Positions 45,028 to 55,783 of a stretch of DNA of 64,000 bases are shown piece after piece. The notes beneath the pieces were generated by a model, which saw only the letters and a list, made by a program, of their open reading frames with translations, had not been told where the DNA came from and made no database searches. A program made the translations under genes and the position numbers. Each line of letters begins with the position of its first letter. The stretch's first letter is position 1. The stretch comes from Cytospora piceicola (taxonomy: Eukaryota; Ascomycota; Sordariomycetes; Diaporthales; Cytosporaceae). The DNA is taken from the NCBI GenBank assembly GCA_023375675.1, contig JALQBC010000045.1, forward strand, positions 1 through 64,000, in the 5' to 3' direction.

Positions 45028-45699
45028 TGAAAAGCCAACCGATGCAGGAACATATCAGATAGCTTGAAAAGCAACCTAAGAAGGCGAGCTTCGCAGTAGA
45101 GAAGGATACGGCACGGGTTCAGAGGCACTCGCGATAAGATGGTTCACGACCAAGTCATACTTGCACCGTAGGAGGCATGGAGATATTATTTTTGGCCAGC
45201 TTGTCTGCGCTCAGGATTTTAAAGTCTCCGTATGACTGTCTGGGTATTTGGCGATCATCATAGCTGACCTGGAGTTATATCGGAGTGCAGCTGGGATTTA
45301 TATTTTAAATGAGCTCGAGATCTTAGGGTGTTTTTTGATAGGTATACAGTTGCGGTTCATAGAAAAATATGCATGATTTTCTTGCTTTTATCTTCATAGA
45401 CTGCACAGGTTATGAGCCCGGATTAATGTGTTTTTCTTATCCAGCCAAAAATAAAAAGCATAGAAAAAGACCAACCTCAAGTTGAGCTCGAAATTTTTAG
45501 TCACATGTGCAACATAACATCAGCATCACTATATATTATTATATGTGTTACTAAAGAGAACCGCAAACTGCAGCCGTCCACAGGTCGCACATACTACAAC
45601 GATGGAAAATACATTTAGCTGTCGAACCAAGCTTTATAGACTTTCTCTCACGACTGCAATACACTTAACCACCCTGCACATGCAATCTTGGTCATAGCA

Positions 45700-46036
45700 T
45701 CGCCCTATAAAATACTCAGGTTTGCCTGACTTGTTCGTCATCTTCTATATACCATAGAGAAAGGCCTGACCTCTCTTATTTTCAGCTGGATTCTCTTACC
45801 TTGGTTGTTCATACCCTCTATTGTCTGTTGTCCTAAATAATCACCACAGTTCCTATCCGTAACCTGCTGACAATGTCATACAGATGTCGGCTAACAGCAG
45901 CATGAGCAGCCGAACCGTTGCAAGTTGGTTATGGCGTGAACAAGGTGCAAGGGATACTTTTGTTCTCTGCACAGTCTTCCGCTGTTTGTTGCAAGCTTAC
46001 ATAGTAATTTCCCGCAGGAGTAGAGGCATCATGTAA
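45700..46036 (+). CDS. Possible 50-aa ORF behind a TATA box
   Basis: CTATAAAATA at about 45,706 is a good TATA box. It is followed by a CT-rich stretch with an intron-like end (CTGACC...TTTTCAG at 45,765-45,785). The ATG at 45,884 then opens 50 codons to TAA at 46,034 (begins MSANSSMSSRTVASWLW). The surroundings (45,030-46,640) are AT-rich and otherwise empty. It could be a small protein gene, a non-coding transcript or chance. Confidence 0.2.
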
Positions 46037-46650
46037 TACTAATGCTTAGCAAGGCCACTGTTCTTGATGGTACCGCCCTGGATGATTCGCCTTGGTGGTA
46101 GAGAACAGGATGCTGTGTTAATTCGAGAATACCCTCCTCATCACTAACCGACAACAACTTGGTCAGATCTAGTGGCGGGCTTGCTTTCCTCCTCCCTTTC
46201 ATCTATTACGAACAATCCATTATTCTCAGTAAAACAAGGCATAATTATCTTCTCCAGTGATTTTCTGCTTGTCTTTTTTCCAAGAATCCAGGGACTTGTG
46301 GCCCATCTCAATCCCCTTCTCAACTTCAAAGTTGGACTCCTCAAGGACGTCTCTCTTTTAACGAGATCAGTTTTCAACATTGCCCAACCCCTCTCTTCGT
46401 CTTTCACTATCACAGCACCTACCGGAAATGGAAAGGGGGGAGAGGAAAGGGGAAGAGAATAATAAAACACAAAAAACCCACAAATAACCCACCAAAAACA
46501 CACCAAAACAAAAGCCCCAAAGAATTCCAAGGTAGTACACTGTGAACCTCGGAAGCCTGATCCCCTGCTAAAGCGACTGGAAGCCTTACATTTCTTACCA
46601 AAATTGCTCAGTCACACCACCTCCGGCCAGAAATCATTATATCTGGCACC

Positions 46651-47593
46651 ATGGGAAAGCCAACTGACATCGGTGTAGGTAGCCAGCGTGTTGCCAAGAA
46701 GGCTGTTGTTGACGGGTACAAGTCAACTACGAGCAAGGTGACTGAGGCAAAGTTTCCGGTCTAGAGGAAGTGGAAGTTGGAAATCGATAGCTCTTGAGGA
46801 TAGCGACGGCGACAAGGCTAAAGTCAAAAGCCCGAAGGCTCACGCCTCACGACTAGATGGATGATTACTACAAGGCCTGTGAGACAGGCTTGGGGATTCG
46901 CGGCTGCCTATGAGATTTACGAGAGACAGCAACAGGGTGAGCAAAACAGAGGTGAAAGATCGTAACGTTGGACGACATCCCCCGTGGCTCTCCCGTCATC
47001 CAGTGCGCACTCTCCCCGAACTCAATTCTTCACTCGGAAGTCTGCCATAAACACCAACTAGGAGCTCTTCGGAAAAGCCTTCCCTTGGAAGCTGAAACTT
47101 CTACAACGGTTCGTTCTCTTACCAGGTTAGGTTAGTCTCAGGATCGCACCAAGTTGAACACTTCGTATGACCAGCAGTAGGGAGTAAGCAAGCTCCGCTC
47201 ATATATTACGGATGTACCTGGCCATGACTTTAGTACGGTCTCGAAAATCTTGGCTCTTCTCAAGAAGCGCCGCAACAGAAAGAAATATTACGGAGATGCG
47301 CCCGTGATAATCCCAGATACGGGTGAGAGGACGGAAGTCCGGACTTGCAGGCCAGAGTCTGATCTCACAGTGAAGCCGGGCAAAATGCAGGGCATCAGTG
47401 TCGATTCACCAAGCCGCTCGTCTCACCCTCCGAGTTAAAGCAGATGAAATCTCACCATTCTATACTGGAGATGACCACCAAGCATGCCCTAAGAGGACTG
47501 GGCAAACGAGATGTGGACGAAGTTGCTGAGGAAGATGCCGCTGTGGTGTCACCCGTTGCACCATCTGTCACCGACATGAGTAGGTATCTGTAA
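46651..47593 (+). pseudogene. Decayed gene, several stops
   Basis: Protein-like segments follow on the + strand in changing frames: the ATG at 46,651 (MGKPTDIGVGSQRVAKKAVV) stops at a TAG after 37 codons. KRKWKLEIDSS-like and DSDGDKAKVKSPKAHASRL-like pieces follow. Then comes 47,200-47,438 (TDVPGHDFSTVSKILALLKK...IIPDTGERTEVR) ending TAA, then 47,451-47,593 (KHALRGLGKRDVDEVAEEDA...) ending TAA. The stops include TAG and TGA where CAG or CGA would fit, so mild RIP or neutral decay is possible. I do not recognise the parent gene. It was probably a Lys-rich nuclear-type protein. Confidence 0.4.
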
Positions 47594-47795
47594 GCCAGCT
47601 TTACTTGCCGTCTTCCAATGACTGCAAGGTTGAGCCCAATCCCTAGGAATCATGTAATTCAGGAAGCAGTATTCACATTTGTCTTGATTATTAATTACAC
47701 GCGATAGACACAGAACCAACCAACTCTCTCTCAACTCGGCCGAGCCTCCTCCTCGAGTGCTCCTGGTCATTCATTCGTTCATGCAAGCATGCGTT

Positions 47796-49105
47796 TCATT
47801 TCTTCGGCTTCCAGGGCTCAGGCACGATACGACCTTCCTTCACCTCCTTTGCATACCACCTCATGTGCTTCCAGAGCAGCTTCTTGTTTGCGTGATGTGT
47901 CTCATCGTCGACCCGTACAAGACGGACCTCAGCAGAATCCCGATGAGAAGAAGAGCTGCTTGCTCCTGGTCCCGGTCCCGGTCCCGGTCCGGCTTCCTCC
48001 CAGTCACCCTCCTGCTGCTGGTTTCTGCTCTTGTTCACGTTTTGTTTGTTTTTCTGGCTCGACGATACCGGTTTTGCAGTGCTGTTGAGTTCTTCTTTTC
48101 CTTGGCCGAGATATGGTGTGGATCGAGAAGAGGAAGTCCTCGTCGGCTCGTTCTCCTCGGGCCACGCGTAGTAAGAGCCAGCAGCTGCTATATCACCTGC
48201 TGAAGAGTCAGGCGGAAGCGACTGGTCTTGCCGCCGCCGTTGTTGTTGGAGACGATCACTTGGGCTGCTGCTGGCCTGCTGGTGGAAAAAAAAAAAGAGA
48301 CAGTTTGGTTAGCTGTAAAGTTCCATGATGATGATACCACCAGAGCTGACTTTGTCTAGCCGGGAAGGCAAGAAAGGCGAGACAGAGCCGCTTATATAGC
48401 TATATCTTGTTGGCTTACCGTGTGCATGCCGGGGTGGTAGTCGTAATGTATCGAGTCGTCGACCCTCCCTGTTGCTGCCTTGCTGCTGCTGCTGATGATG
48501 ATCTCGTCCTCAGGGTTCTCGTTAGGACCATCGTCAGGATCATCGTCAGCTAGCAGGGGCTGAGGCAGGGAAGACGAAAGAAGACCTAGCGCAGCTTCGT
48601 AACCGGTCAGGTATTGGGGGAAAGACTCATCCTCCGGCACCTGGTCAACGACAACGGCCTTCCCAGTCTCCTTTTCCTTTCCCTTGCTCTTGCTCTTGTT
48701 GCCCAATGCGCCGTGCTGGTTCATAGTCTTGACAGTGGTGTTGACGGTGGCTACTTGAGTGCTGCCATCACCATTACTACCACCACCACTCTTCTTAGGC
48801 TGTTTAGCCTCTTTCTTCTTCCTCTTCTCCTTCGTTCCGTTCGTGCTTCTCGGTCGAGGCTGCTCGAGTTCCTGTCCCCATTGGCGGAGGCGGGGGAGAA
48901 AGGCTGGTAGGCTCTTTGGGTTGCTCGCCCAGTTGGCCGGCCACTTCTCCTCGTCGGGCTCGGCTGCGTGTCCGGCTGTCAGGTGTCGTGCAACGGCCGT
49001 GTCCGAGTTCTTGATCTTCTTGGCCCACTCTGGACATGGTTTCTGTCTGGCCGCGCGGATGATCTGGCGTCCTCGAAGGGCCCTGTCGACAGGCGACGAC
49101 GACAT
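47796..49105 (-). CDS. Hypothetical two-exon protein, 389 aa
   Basis: Exon 1 49,105-48,419 and exon 2 48,278-47,796 on the minus strand. The 140-nt intron has donor GTAAGC, branch GCTAACC, a long T tract and a double acceptor CAGCAG; either acceptor keeps the frame. The N-terminus (residues 1-85) looks folded (RQIIRAARQKPCPEWAKKI, WPANWASNPKSLPAFLPRLR). Then come a Lys-rich stretch with possible nuclear localisation signal (KEKRKKKEAKQPKK), a Ser-rich acidic region, Gln/Arg- and PG-repeat tracts, and a folded-looking C-terminus (LLWKHMRWYAKEVKEGRIV). No family recognised; nuclear location is an inference from the basic tracts. Start chosen at the ATG of MSSSPVDRAL, the only Met upstream. Confidence 0.65.
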
Positions 49106-49463
49106 GATATGTTACCGTGCTTCTGTTGCTGTCATTCGTGGATCGTTGGCCGCTGATGGTGGTAGGTAAAAAAGGATAACCGTCCCTGAAGGCAGAAAGG
49201 CAAGGCAAATTTGGCATGAGTCTAGCAAAACGCAGAAGGAGACTGAAGAAACCTCACAGATGGTTGTGCCTGTCCGTGGTTTGTTGTTTGCCTGAGGCAC
49301 TGGCATCAACAAAGGCACATACTTAAAGACATGATGCATTTTCTTTCTCTCTTACTTCCCTTACTTCCCTTCTTCTCTGCATAGTCTTACCTAAATAGTT
49401 GTGGTCAGACAGACGGGGTCAAGTAAGTAAGTGACAAGTCAAGCAATGCTGTTCCATTAGCTA

Positions 49464-49505
49464 TGTACCAGCAGCAGCAGTAGCAGCAGCAATAGCAGCA
49501 ACAGC
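49464..49505. repeat. CAG-type trinucleotide repeat
   Basis: Interrupted CAG run (CAGCAGCAGCAGTAGCAGCAGCAATAGCAGCAACAG) between two minus-strand genes; not in a supported CDS. Confidence 0.9.
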
Positions 49506-49561
49506 ATGGTAGAATTATTTACCTTTGGATCTGGAGTCTCCCTCAGGTCCCATCAAACTGA

Positions 49562-49807
49562 TCAGAGTCCAAAGGCCTTCTTCAGGTATCGCTGACGCCA
49601 CCACACTACCATGTCGATGGCGTACTGCTCCTTCTCCCGTGTCTTCTCAGCCTTCTCAGCCTTCTCAGCAGCAACATCTGCATGTGTTTGACTGACAACG
49701 GCATTCGTCACGGCGTCTCTCTGGCTGCGACGCCGCATAACCAGCGCCTCGAACTCATCAATCTTCACCTCGATCTCCTCCAGTGACATGCTCTTCCAAC
49801 TCGCCAT
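49562..49807 (-). CDS. Small coiled-coil protein, 81 aa
   Basis: The ATG at 49,807 is in good context (ACAAACATGGCG). Codon use is coding-like. Residues 8-30 (LEEIEVKIDEFEALVMRR) and 45-65 (EKAEKAEKTREKEQ) are helical and charged, and the end is aromatic and basic (VVWWRQRYLKKAF). The frame is open upstream to 49,963 but that part is Pro/Ser/Arg-rich and less coding-like. Its first 50 nt overlap, in another frame, the end of the gene model to the right, so one of the two ends is probably wrong or both are exons of one gene. No family recognised. Confidence 0.4.
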   Translation of the reverse strand: MASWKSMSLEEIEVKIDEFEALVMRRRSQRDAVTNAVVSQTHADVAAEKAEKAEKTREKEQYAIDMVVWWRQRYLKKAFGL

Positions 49808-50442
49808 GTTTGTGTTTGTGTTGTAAACTCGAGACGCAGTAGCAGGAGCGCGCAAAGCTCGTTCTTGTTCTCGTGATGAAGGCCGGGTCGTGCTCGCCGG
49901 GGACCAGAGAGGAGGTGAAGGAGGAGAAGATTGAGGTCGGCGCCTCGACTGCGTGGAAACCAAGCTCGCTGTATACCATCATGATAATCAGTCAGTCAGT
50001 CATTCAGTCAGCCAGTCAGGTTGAGGGAGACCAAGATGCGCCAATCCAAGGGAGAGGAAAAGAAGGAGAACAGAGGAAGAACGCGAAAGAAACAAAAAGA
50101 AGAAGAAGACCTGCCTGCACCGCTCTGGCTCGCAAACTCGGGATGGTCCTCCAGCCAGCGGCTCGCCGTCTGGGTAATGGCCTCGCGGATCACAGGATCA
50201 TCGTAGCCCGGCTGGTGCTCGTAGTGAGGATGGTAGCCCTGCTCTCCAAGAACCTCCATTATGTCCTGGGTGGCGGGTGTTGCAGCCGATGTGATGTCTG
50301 AGTATTTATAGTCTTCCATATTCATGTGGTGGTTGGCACGAACTCCTGCAGCTTGACCGTGGCGACCGTTTGCATGTTGAGTACCTGCTTCTTGGCCTCT
50401 CGCAACTTCCTCAAAAGGAGAAGAAGAGGAAGAAGAAGCCAT
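49758..50442 (-). CDS. Hypothetical spliced protein, about 180 aa
   Basis: Exon 1 50,442-50,111 and exon 2 49,968-49,758; the 142-nt intron has a weak donor GTCTTC, a branch region of repeated TGACTGAC and acceptor TATACAG. Exon 1 carries a well-ordered segment (PVIREAITQTASRWLEDHPE). Exon 2 begins ELGFHAVEAPTSIFSSF with strong codon bias that fades after about 45 codons. An alternative start is the ATG at 50,325 (MNMEDYKYSDI). The first 35 codons after the 50,442 start are Ser-rich and may be leader. It is divergent from the gene at 51,034, with 590 bp between starts. Function unknown. Confidence 0.4.
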
Positions 50443-51033
50443 GGTTTTCGACGGTGTGTGTGTGTGAGAGAGAGAGAGAGTGTGTGGGTATCAATGAGGG
50501 TCGACAAATACACAATTCAATGGGGAAAAGTCCTGTTTGTGTTGTCACCAGCGATCTCGGGCTCAGAATTTCATATAGCAAGGCGATCTGGAAAGGCAGC
50601 TTATCAAATATATAAAAGCCGGCAGGCAATTGGGTGCTATTTCGCTGCTATATATGATATATAATAATCATTTATGCAAGTGTCCGGCGCTTTTGTCCTG
50701 TTTCTCGCATTTTCCAGTACTTTCACTTACCGGAATTATGCATGTATCTATCAAGAAATTTCTCTTCTCTGTTCCTGTCCCTTTTCCTTCTCATTCTCTG
50801 TCTGCTAGACTTTTTTCTTCACTCATTATGATTACTTTCCCTTTCCTAAGGCCGCTCACATAATTTCGAAAGCGAGTGTTCGCTCGCACCAAAAGCAACT
50901 GAGTCCGTCCGTATCGTCCGTCCACATCCATCCACATCAAATACAAACAAACGCCCACACAGCCAGACAGACTCACTTACTCGTCAACCCACTCACCCAC
51001 TTACACGCAAACAACACCTGCCACTCAAGCGCC

Positions 51034-52488
51034 ATGTCTGGGTCTGCATCTAGATCATCTGCGCAATGCCCTGGACATCCACTGTGGTCGGACGAGATCG
51101 TACCAGAAGACTCGGCAACCAATATTCACATCAACGACAGGCCGAAGGTGGTAATGCCCGCTTCACATCTCGGTAGTAGCAACGACCTCGTCTACTACCA
51201 CTCACCAAGAGCCGAGACTATCGTCGACTCTGCCGTCGGAGGAGCCCAAGGATTCGGTGTGACGCCGCCCAGCAACCATCGAGGTGCTGCTTTGCGCCCT
51301 CCCACGAGCTCCCGCCTCCCCCTTCCAGCCCCGGCTGCACAAGGTCACAGTCATGGTCATGGTCATGGTCATGGTCATGGTCATGGCCAAGACCACTGTG
51401 CTCATTCTTTTGGTACTCCCCCATCACCATCTGCAAATACCGTGCAAAGGCGCTATCCCACCACCCACACCACCACCACCCCTTCTTCACCCTTCGAGCG
51501 TGAGTTCCAGATCAGCCGGCTCGGCCGCGACACCTCTGCTATGACAACAGCGGGACTGCGGTCAGGAACATCATCATCCCCTATTATTGCTGCTGGTAGC
51601 GGCGTTGTCTCTCGTCCTCTTCCCAACACATGTCGCCTCCTCTTTCCAGTGCCAGCGGCGCCAGCAGTTCCAGGCACTGGCCGGACAGATATCGGCACCT
51701 TGCCACCTTTGCCTCCTAATTATGGCGACCATTCCACTATCATCCAAGACGGCCACCCTCTCCAAGGGCGACGGAACCAGTTACCTGCTGCCGCCGCGCT
51801 GTCGACCATGGCCGGCACACAACCACCGGTGGCACCATCGGATACCACGGCGACAAGTATCAGGCCATCATCATCATCATCAGTCCTTTCCCCGCGCTCA
51901 GCTGCCCACGGCGAGAAACCATGCCCTCTCATCACCAGTAGACCTCAGCAGCATCAGCAGCACCAGCAGCACCAGCAGCAGGCTCCTGATTACTCCTCAC
52001 CGGAAAACCGTACTGGGGCCAGTGGCGGCGGCGGCGGCGAACCATCATCATCACCACACAGACGGCCACCGCCGCCACCACCTCCATCTTTCATCCTAAA
52101 ACATATGTCCAGCACCGCAACAGGGACTACCAATCAGAAGCAGCAACAGCAGCCGCACAGCCATCACGGCCATCACAGTCATCACCAAAGTCAGCAACAG
52201 ATTCGGCATGAACAGCTCTGTCACCCCCAACTCGCATCAGAACTGCAGAAGGAACTCGTCATCGCCATGTCCGCCGGTATCAAGGAGGCAGGAGAGCTGG
52301 CAAAGCAGCGCCGCAACCTCAGGCTCGGGCCCAGGAATGCTGGGCCACTGCTACACGGCGTTGACGTGCAGATCCGCACGCTGCGGCAGAGAATGGAGGA
52401 CATGGAGGAGCATCTGGACCAGGGTGCCGGGAGCAGCTGGGTTGGCTGGACTGCCAGCATGTGGGATGTGTTCTTTGACGATGACTGA
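51034..52488 (+). CDS. Hypothetical low-complexity protein, 484 aa
   Basis: Single exon with a good start (AAGCGCCATGTC). Much of it is compositionally biased: a His-Gly repeat (HGHGHGHGHG, residues about 103-117), Pro/Ser/Thr-rich stretches, HQQHQQHQQQ, polyglycine, polyproline (PPPPPPPS), and QQQQPHSHHGHHSHH. Only the last approximately 90 residues look folded, with a predicted coiled coil (LASELQKELVIAMSAGIKEA; VDVQIRTLRQRMEDMEEHL) and an aromatic end (WVGWTASMWDVFFDDD). The His-rich stretches could bind metal, but that is speculation. The 5' leader is CA/ACC-rich (50,930-51,030). No family recognised. Confidence 0.65.
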   Translation: MSGSASRSSAQCPGHPLWSDEIVPEDSATNIHINDRPKVVMPASHLGSSNDLVYYHSPRAETIVDSAVGGAQGFGVTPPSNHRGAALRPPTSSRLPLPAPAAQGHSHGHGHGHGHGHGQDHCAHSFGTPPSPSANTVQRRYPTTHTTTTPSSPFEREFQISRLGRDTSAMTTAGLRSGTSSSPIIAAGSGVVSRPLPNTCRLLFPVPAAPAVPGTGRTDIGTLPPLPPNYGDHSTIIQDGHPLQGRRNQLPAAAALSTMAGTQPPVAPSDTTATSIRPSSSSSVLSPRSAAHGEKPCPLITSRPQQHQQHQQHQQQAPDYSSPENRTGASGGGGGEPSSSPHRRPPPPPPPSFILKHMSSTATGTTNQKQQQQPHSHHGHHSHHQSQQQIRHEQLCHPQLASELQKELVIAMSAGIKEAGELAKQRRNLRLGPRNAGPLLHGVDVQIRTLRQRMEDMEEHLDQGAGSSWVGWTASMWDVFFDDD

Positions 52489-52785
52489 GAGAGGTGGGCA
52501 GAGAGACAGGGAGACAGAAAGGCAGAGAGTGGGAGGAGAGAGAGATTGTTCAGTAATTATTGAGTAATATGTGTCGCGGACGAAAGTCGCCTTCATATAC
52601 CTGGATTTATAGGCAGTATTGCCAGCCTTAAATTGCTGTAGTGGGTTTTACTTCCAGCCACACCCTTATGGGCTTCTTTGACCGATCAGACTGGACAGAC
52701 TGAATAGCAGGAATGCAAAACGGTATCCATAGCAATCGATGGCCCTACACAATCCAGGAGGTCTCTCGGGAGCCGGAAGGAAGAC

Positions 52786-53186
52786 ATGGGCTCATCTATC
52801 CGCAGGCTGAACCTGCTCACCCGTTCAACTAATAGTTGTGTAAGTGCCATTCAGTCAGTCCTTTCTCATTTGAGTTGCACGCACAAATGTCGATCTGGGC
52901 GAGTGGGACACTCTGCTACTATGCCGCGATGCTGCGAACAGCTGTTCGAGGGAGGTCTGCTGCTTGGAGTGCTGCCGAGCGCGAACTGCAGTGGTTAGCC
53001 GAGTGGGAAAGTCGGTGAGTGTATTACTAGTTAAATGGGCGAGAGACATATGAAACAAAAAAGGTGCCCGACAGTGGAAGGCTGCATATTACTGATTGGC
53101 ACACTGCGGTAAACGGTCTGGGGACAACAAATGGGTGGGTGCAGTTGGAGATGGTTCGTTCCTCGCTGCAGCCACACACTTCCTGA
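52786..53186 (+). CDS. Possible small spliced gene, 79 aa or more
   Basis: Exon 52,887-53,014 (MSIWASGTLCYYAAMLRTAV...) ends at a strong GTGAGT donor. A 60-nt intron ends in CGACAG, and exon 53,075-53,186 (GRLHITDWHTAVNGLGTTNG) ends TGA; phases agree. A further upstream exon is possible from the ATG at 52,786 with a GTAAGT donor at 52,840. The main exon is also open in another frame with similar codon bias, so the model is uncertain. No family. Confidence 0.35.
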
Positions 53187-53213
53187 GGATAATATAACAT
53201 TGTTAGAAAATAT

Positions 53214-53253
53214 CGAGTCGCCTTGAGTCGAGTCGAGTCGAGTCGGGTCGAGT
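53214..53253. repeat. GAGTC pentamer repeat
   Basis: CGAGTCGCCTTGAGTCGAGT and following GAGTC/GGGTC units. Confidence 0.85.
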
Positions 53254-53817
53254 TCGGATCGTGTTTAGGTCGAGAGTGAGAAGTCCAAGGATTATTTCGA
53301 ATTCATTAGACTGTCTGTCATGTGTGTCCTACTGCCACGACTGCCGATACGTGCTCACAGGTGTGTTGGAACACTTATGCCGGGATTTTCTGAGACATAC
53401 ATGTTGATATAACCTATCGCAGCACTTGAGTATCTCTGCCCACACCACCTGGCCATGGCCAAGGTCTCAGAATTCTAAGACATGGCCCGAGACATGGTCT
53501 ATCATGACGCCGATGCCGATTCCGATGCCGTTAATGATGATAATGATAGCAATACTTGATCGCGTCTGTAAGGACGGTGAAGAAAACGTGCCATGCCATG
53601 AATTTATATACAAGACGCCTTCGTATTCCAGCTCCTCCTCCACCTCCTTTTTCTCGTTCTTCCTGGCAAAACTCACCGTCTCAGGAGATTATCCTCTATC
53701 TCCCGGGCTTTGCTCGACTCAGACATCCCTTCAATCACTCTTGATGTGTGCACATCTCATCTTGTCGTCGTCGTGAAGGGTAGACCCATCATCTCCTCTA
53801 CATCATATACTATATCA

Positions 53818-54458
53818 ATGGCCACACGGCACACACACACAACCACACATGGTGCAGAAGTCCACCAATACCCTCATGGTCATACTCGATATCCAGTCTG
53901 TTGGCGAATAGTAAGTGCAATGTGCCGGCTTCAAGTGGACAGAGAGAGAGAGAGAGAGAGAGAACGCGAGAGAGAGGAATCATTTGCAGAGACCCATTCT
54001 AATCGATCCCACACAGGTCAGGGCCTCAACCAGTCTCTCTTCTACCACAACCATGTGATCCAGAAGTGGCATAGCCCCTGTGACGACAGCATGCCCCTCA
54101 CCGTCTCCAGTGCACCGTCGAGTGTAAGACGCAGGTATCTCCAGCACAATGTGGACTGCGCCCAGAAGGAAAGAAACGCCATCTTGCAGTGATAATAATG
54201 ATGGCCACAATCCTCTCTCTCCGAGCCAAGTCCCCTGCATGGTGACTGTAAGTGAATTAATCATAATTATCTCGTCCTTCCCCTTCTTGACCTCTCGGAC
54301 TAACCGACTTCAATGTTCAGCATTGCACACACAAATCAACATCAGTCACATCAACGCAGAGACTACCAGTCTCGCGCTCGCCTGACCCTGAACTCAACCG
54401 TCAGTTCAATAAGCATCTGATGGATCTCACTGTCGGTAAACAGGAGATAAAAACCTGA
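53818..54458 (+). CDS. Possible four-exon small gene, 133 aa
   Basis: Exons 53,818-53,910, 54,022-54,134, 54,190-54,247, 54,321-54,458. Donors are GTAAGT, GTATCT, GTAAGT; the last intron (73 nt) also has CTAAC and TTCAG and is near perfect. All phases fit. Exon 2 (GLNQSLFYHNHVIQKWHSPC) and exon 4 (SPDPELNRQFNKHLMDLTV) are coding-like. Exon 1 is weak: in another frame it reads MVQKSTNTLMVILDIQSVGE with better codon bias, but that frame cannot be joined without a stop. Intron 1 contains a GA repeat (53,939-53,975). Function unknown; a non-coding transcript is possible. Confidence 0.35.
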
Positions 54459-55783
54459 CCGAGTCGCACAACACGCCACTGAAATTGATGGCAACCGACT
54501 TCAGAGCAAGTCATACTGGCGTCCCAAAAAGCACTTGACTTTGTGTCAGACATGCTACGCCACAGTCTTCGCTCCAAACTTCCAGCCATACTTCACACTC
54601 CACAGTCTTCTCTGGCATGCCTCCTGGGGCCCTGATAGTTGCTTGACTATGGTGTATATCCCCTCTAGCCTGCAACTTCAGGGTCTTGATGTATCTGCAT
54701 GACTGACTGGCTGACTGAATGTCTGTCATGCTTCTCTGCCAACGCTGTTTACGAACGGCGACACTTGTGCAAGCCAATCCATACCTGTTCCGTCTTCCCG
54801 TGGTGTCCTCTTGTCCAGTCAACCTGGCGAGCAAGAGTTCACGGGGGTCACCAAGGCTGTCTTTCTATCCGATATCTCTTTCTCTGTCTCTCGAAACCAA
54901 TTCTCAAGCCATGCAGTCAATCTGTATCCGACGCACCATGAGTGTGTGCGTCTGTGTTTTGGGGGGGGGGGGGGAGACAGAAGTCGTGGTGTCTTCGCAG
55001 TCAACCTGCCACACTGCATCAATTGCAACCAACGACACGAACCTGTCTGACTGCTGCTGATTATCTCCCCTTCTGAACTGCTGCTACTAATCCCACAAAG
55101 AAGTCGGTTTCGGTTAATCTGAAGCCTGAGAGTTGCGCAGTAAATCTGCAACAGCTATCTTCCCAACAGCTGTGGCTCAAAACAGACGGACAGATGGACG
55201 GACAGACGGACTGACAGACGGAAGAAAAGCCGGGAAGTTTGTCAGACAGACAGACGGATGTGTATGCGCCCGGCCGTGACAAACCTGCAAACAGCTATGG
55301 TGTATCTATCCCCTCTAGCCAGCAGACCCGGTCGGTCGTAGTCTTCCCTCTTTTTCGTCTTTGGGGATCTCCAGAGATCTATATGAGTGCTGCATGTGAT
55401 GGTAGAGCGAGAGTCTATGTATATGTACTTCACTTATCAGTATGTACTCAAAGTATGTATGTATATATGTAGAAGTGACCAGTGAATGGTGGGCTATTAT
55501 CCCGGATCGCCCGCCTCACCCGCCTCAATTTCGGGTACTTGCATTACATACAATTTGAAAGTATTAAGCTTTCTGTCGACGTGGAATCGGATCGAAGAAG
55601 CCACATTGATTGTTTGTCCAAGTCTCTGCCTCTAAGACTTTCCCTCTCTTTTTCCGTCTCCCTCTCTCCGCCTCTGTCCCTATCTCTTTTCTCTAGTATC
55701 CGGCATCCACCAATTCCTGCTTCCGAGATAGACGTGCACCCTCTCAGAGACCACAAGACTTCCAAAGCTTTCCCTCACTCAAT
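54459..55783. other. Intergenic region with simple repeats
   Basis: Contains a run of 14 G (54,961-54,974), a CAGACGGA/GGACAGAC repeat block (55,180-55,258), and a CT-rich promoter-like stretch ending CTCTTTTCTCTAG (55,630-55,697) before the next gene. No gene is supported. Confidence 0.5.
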
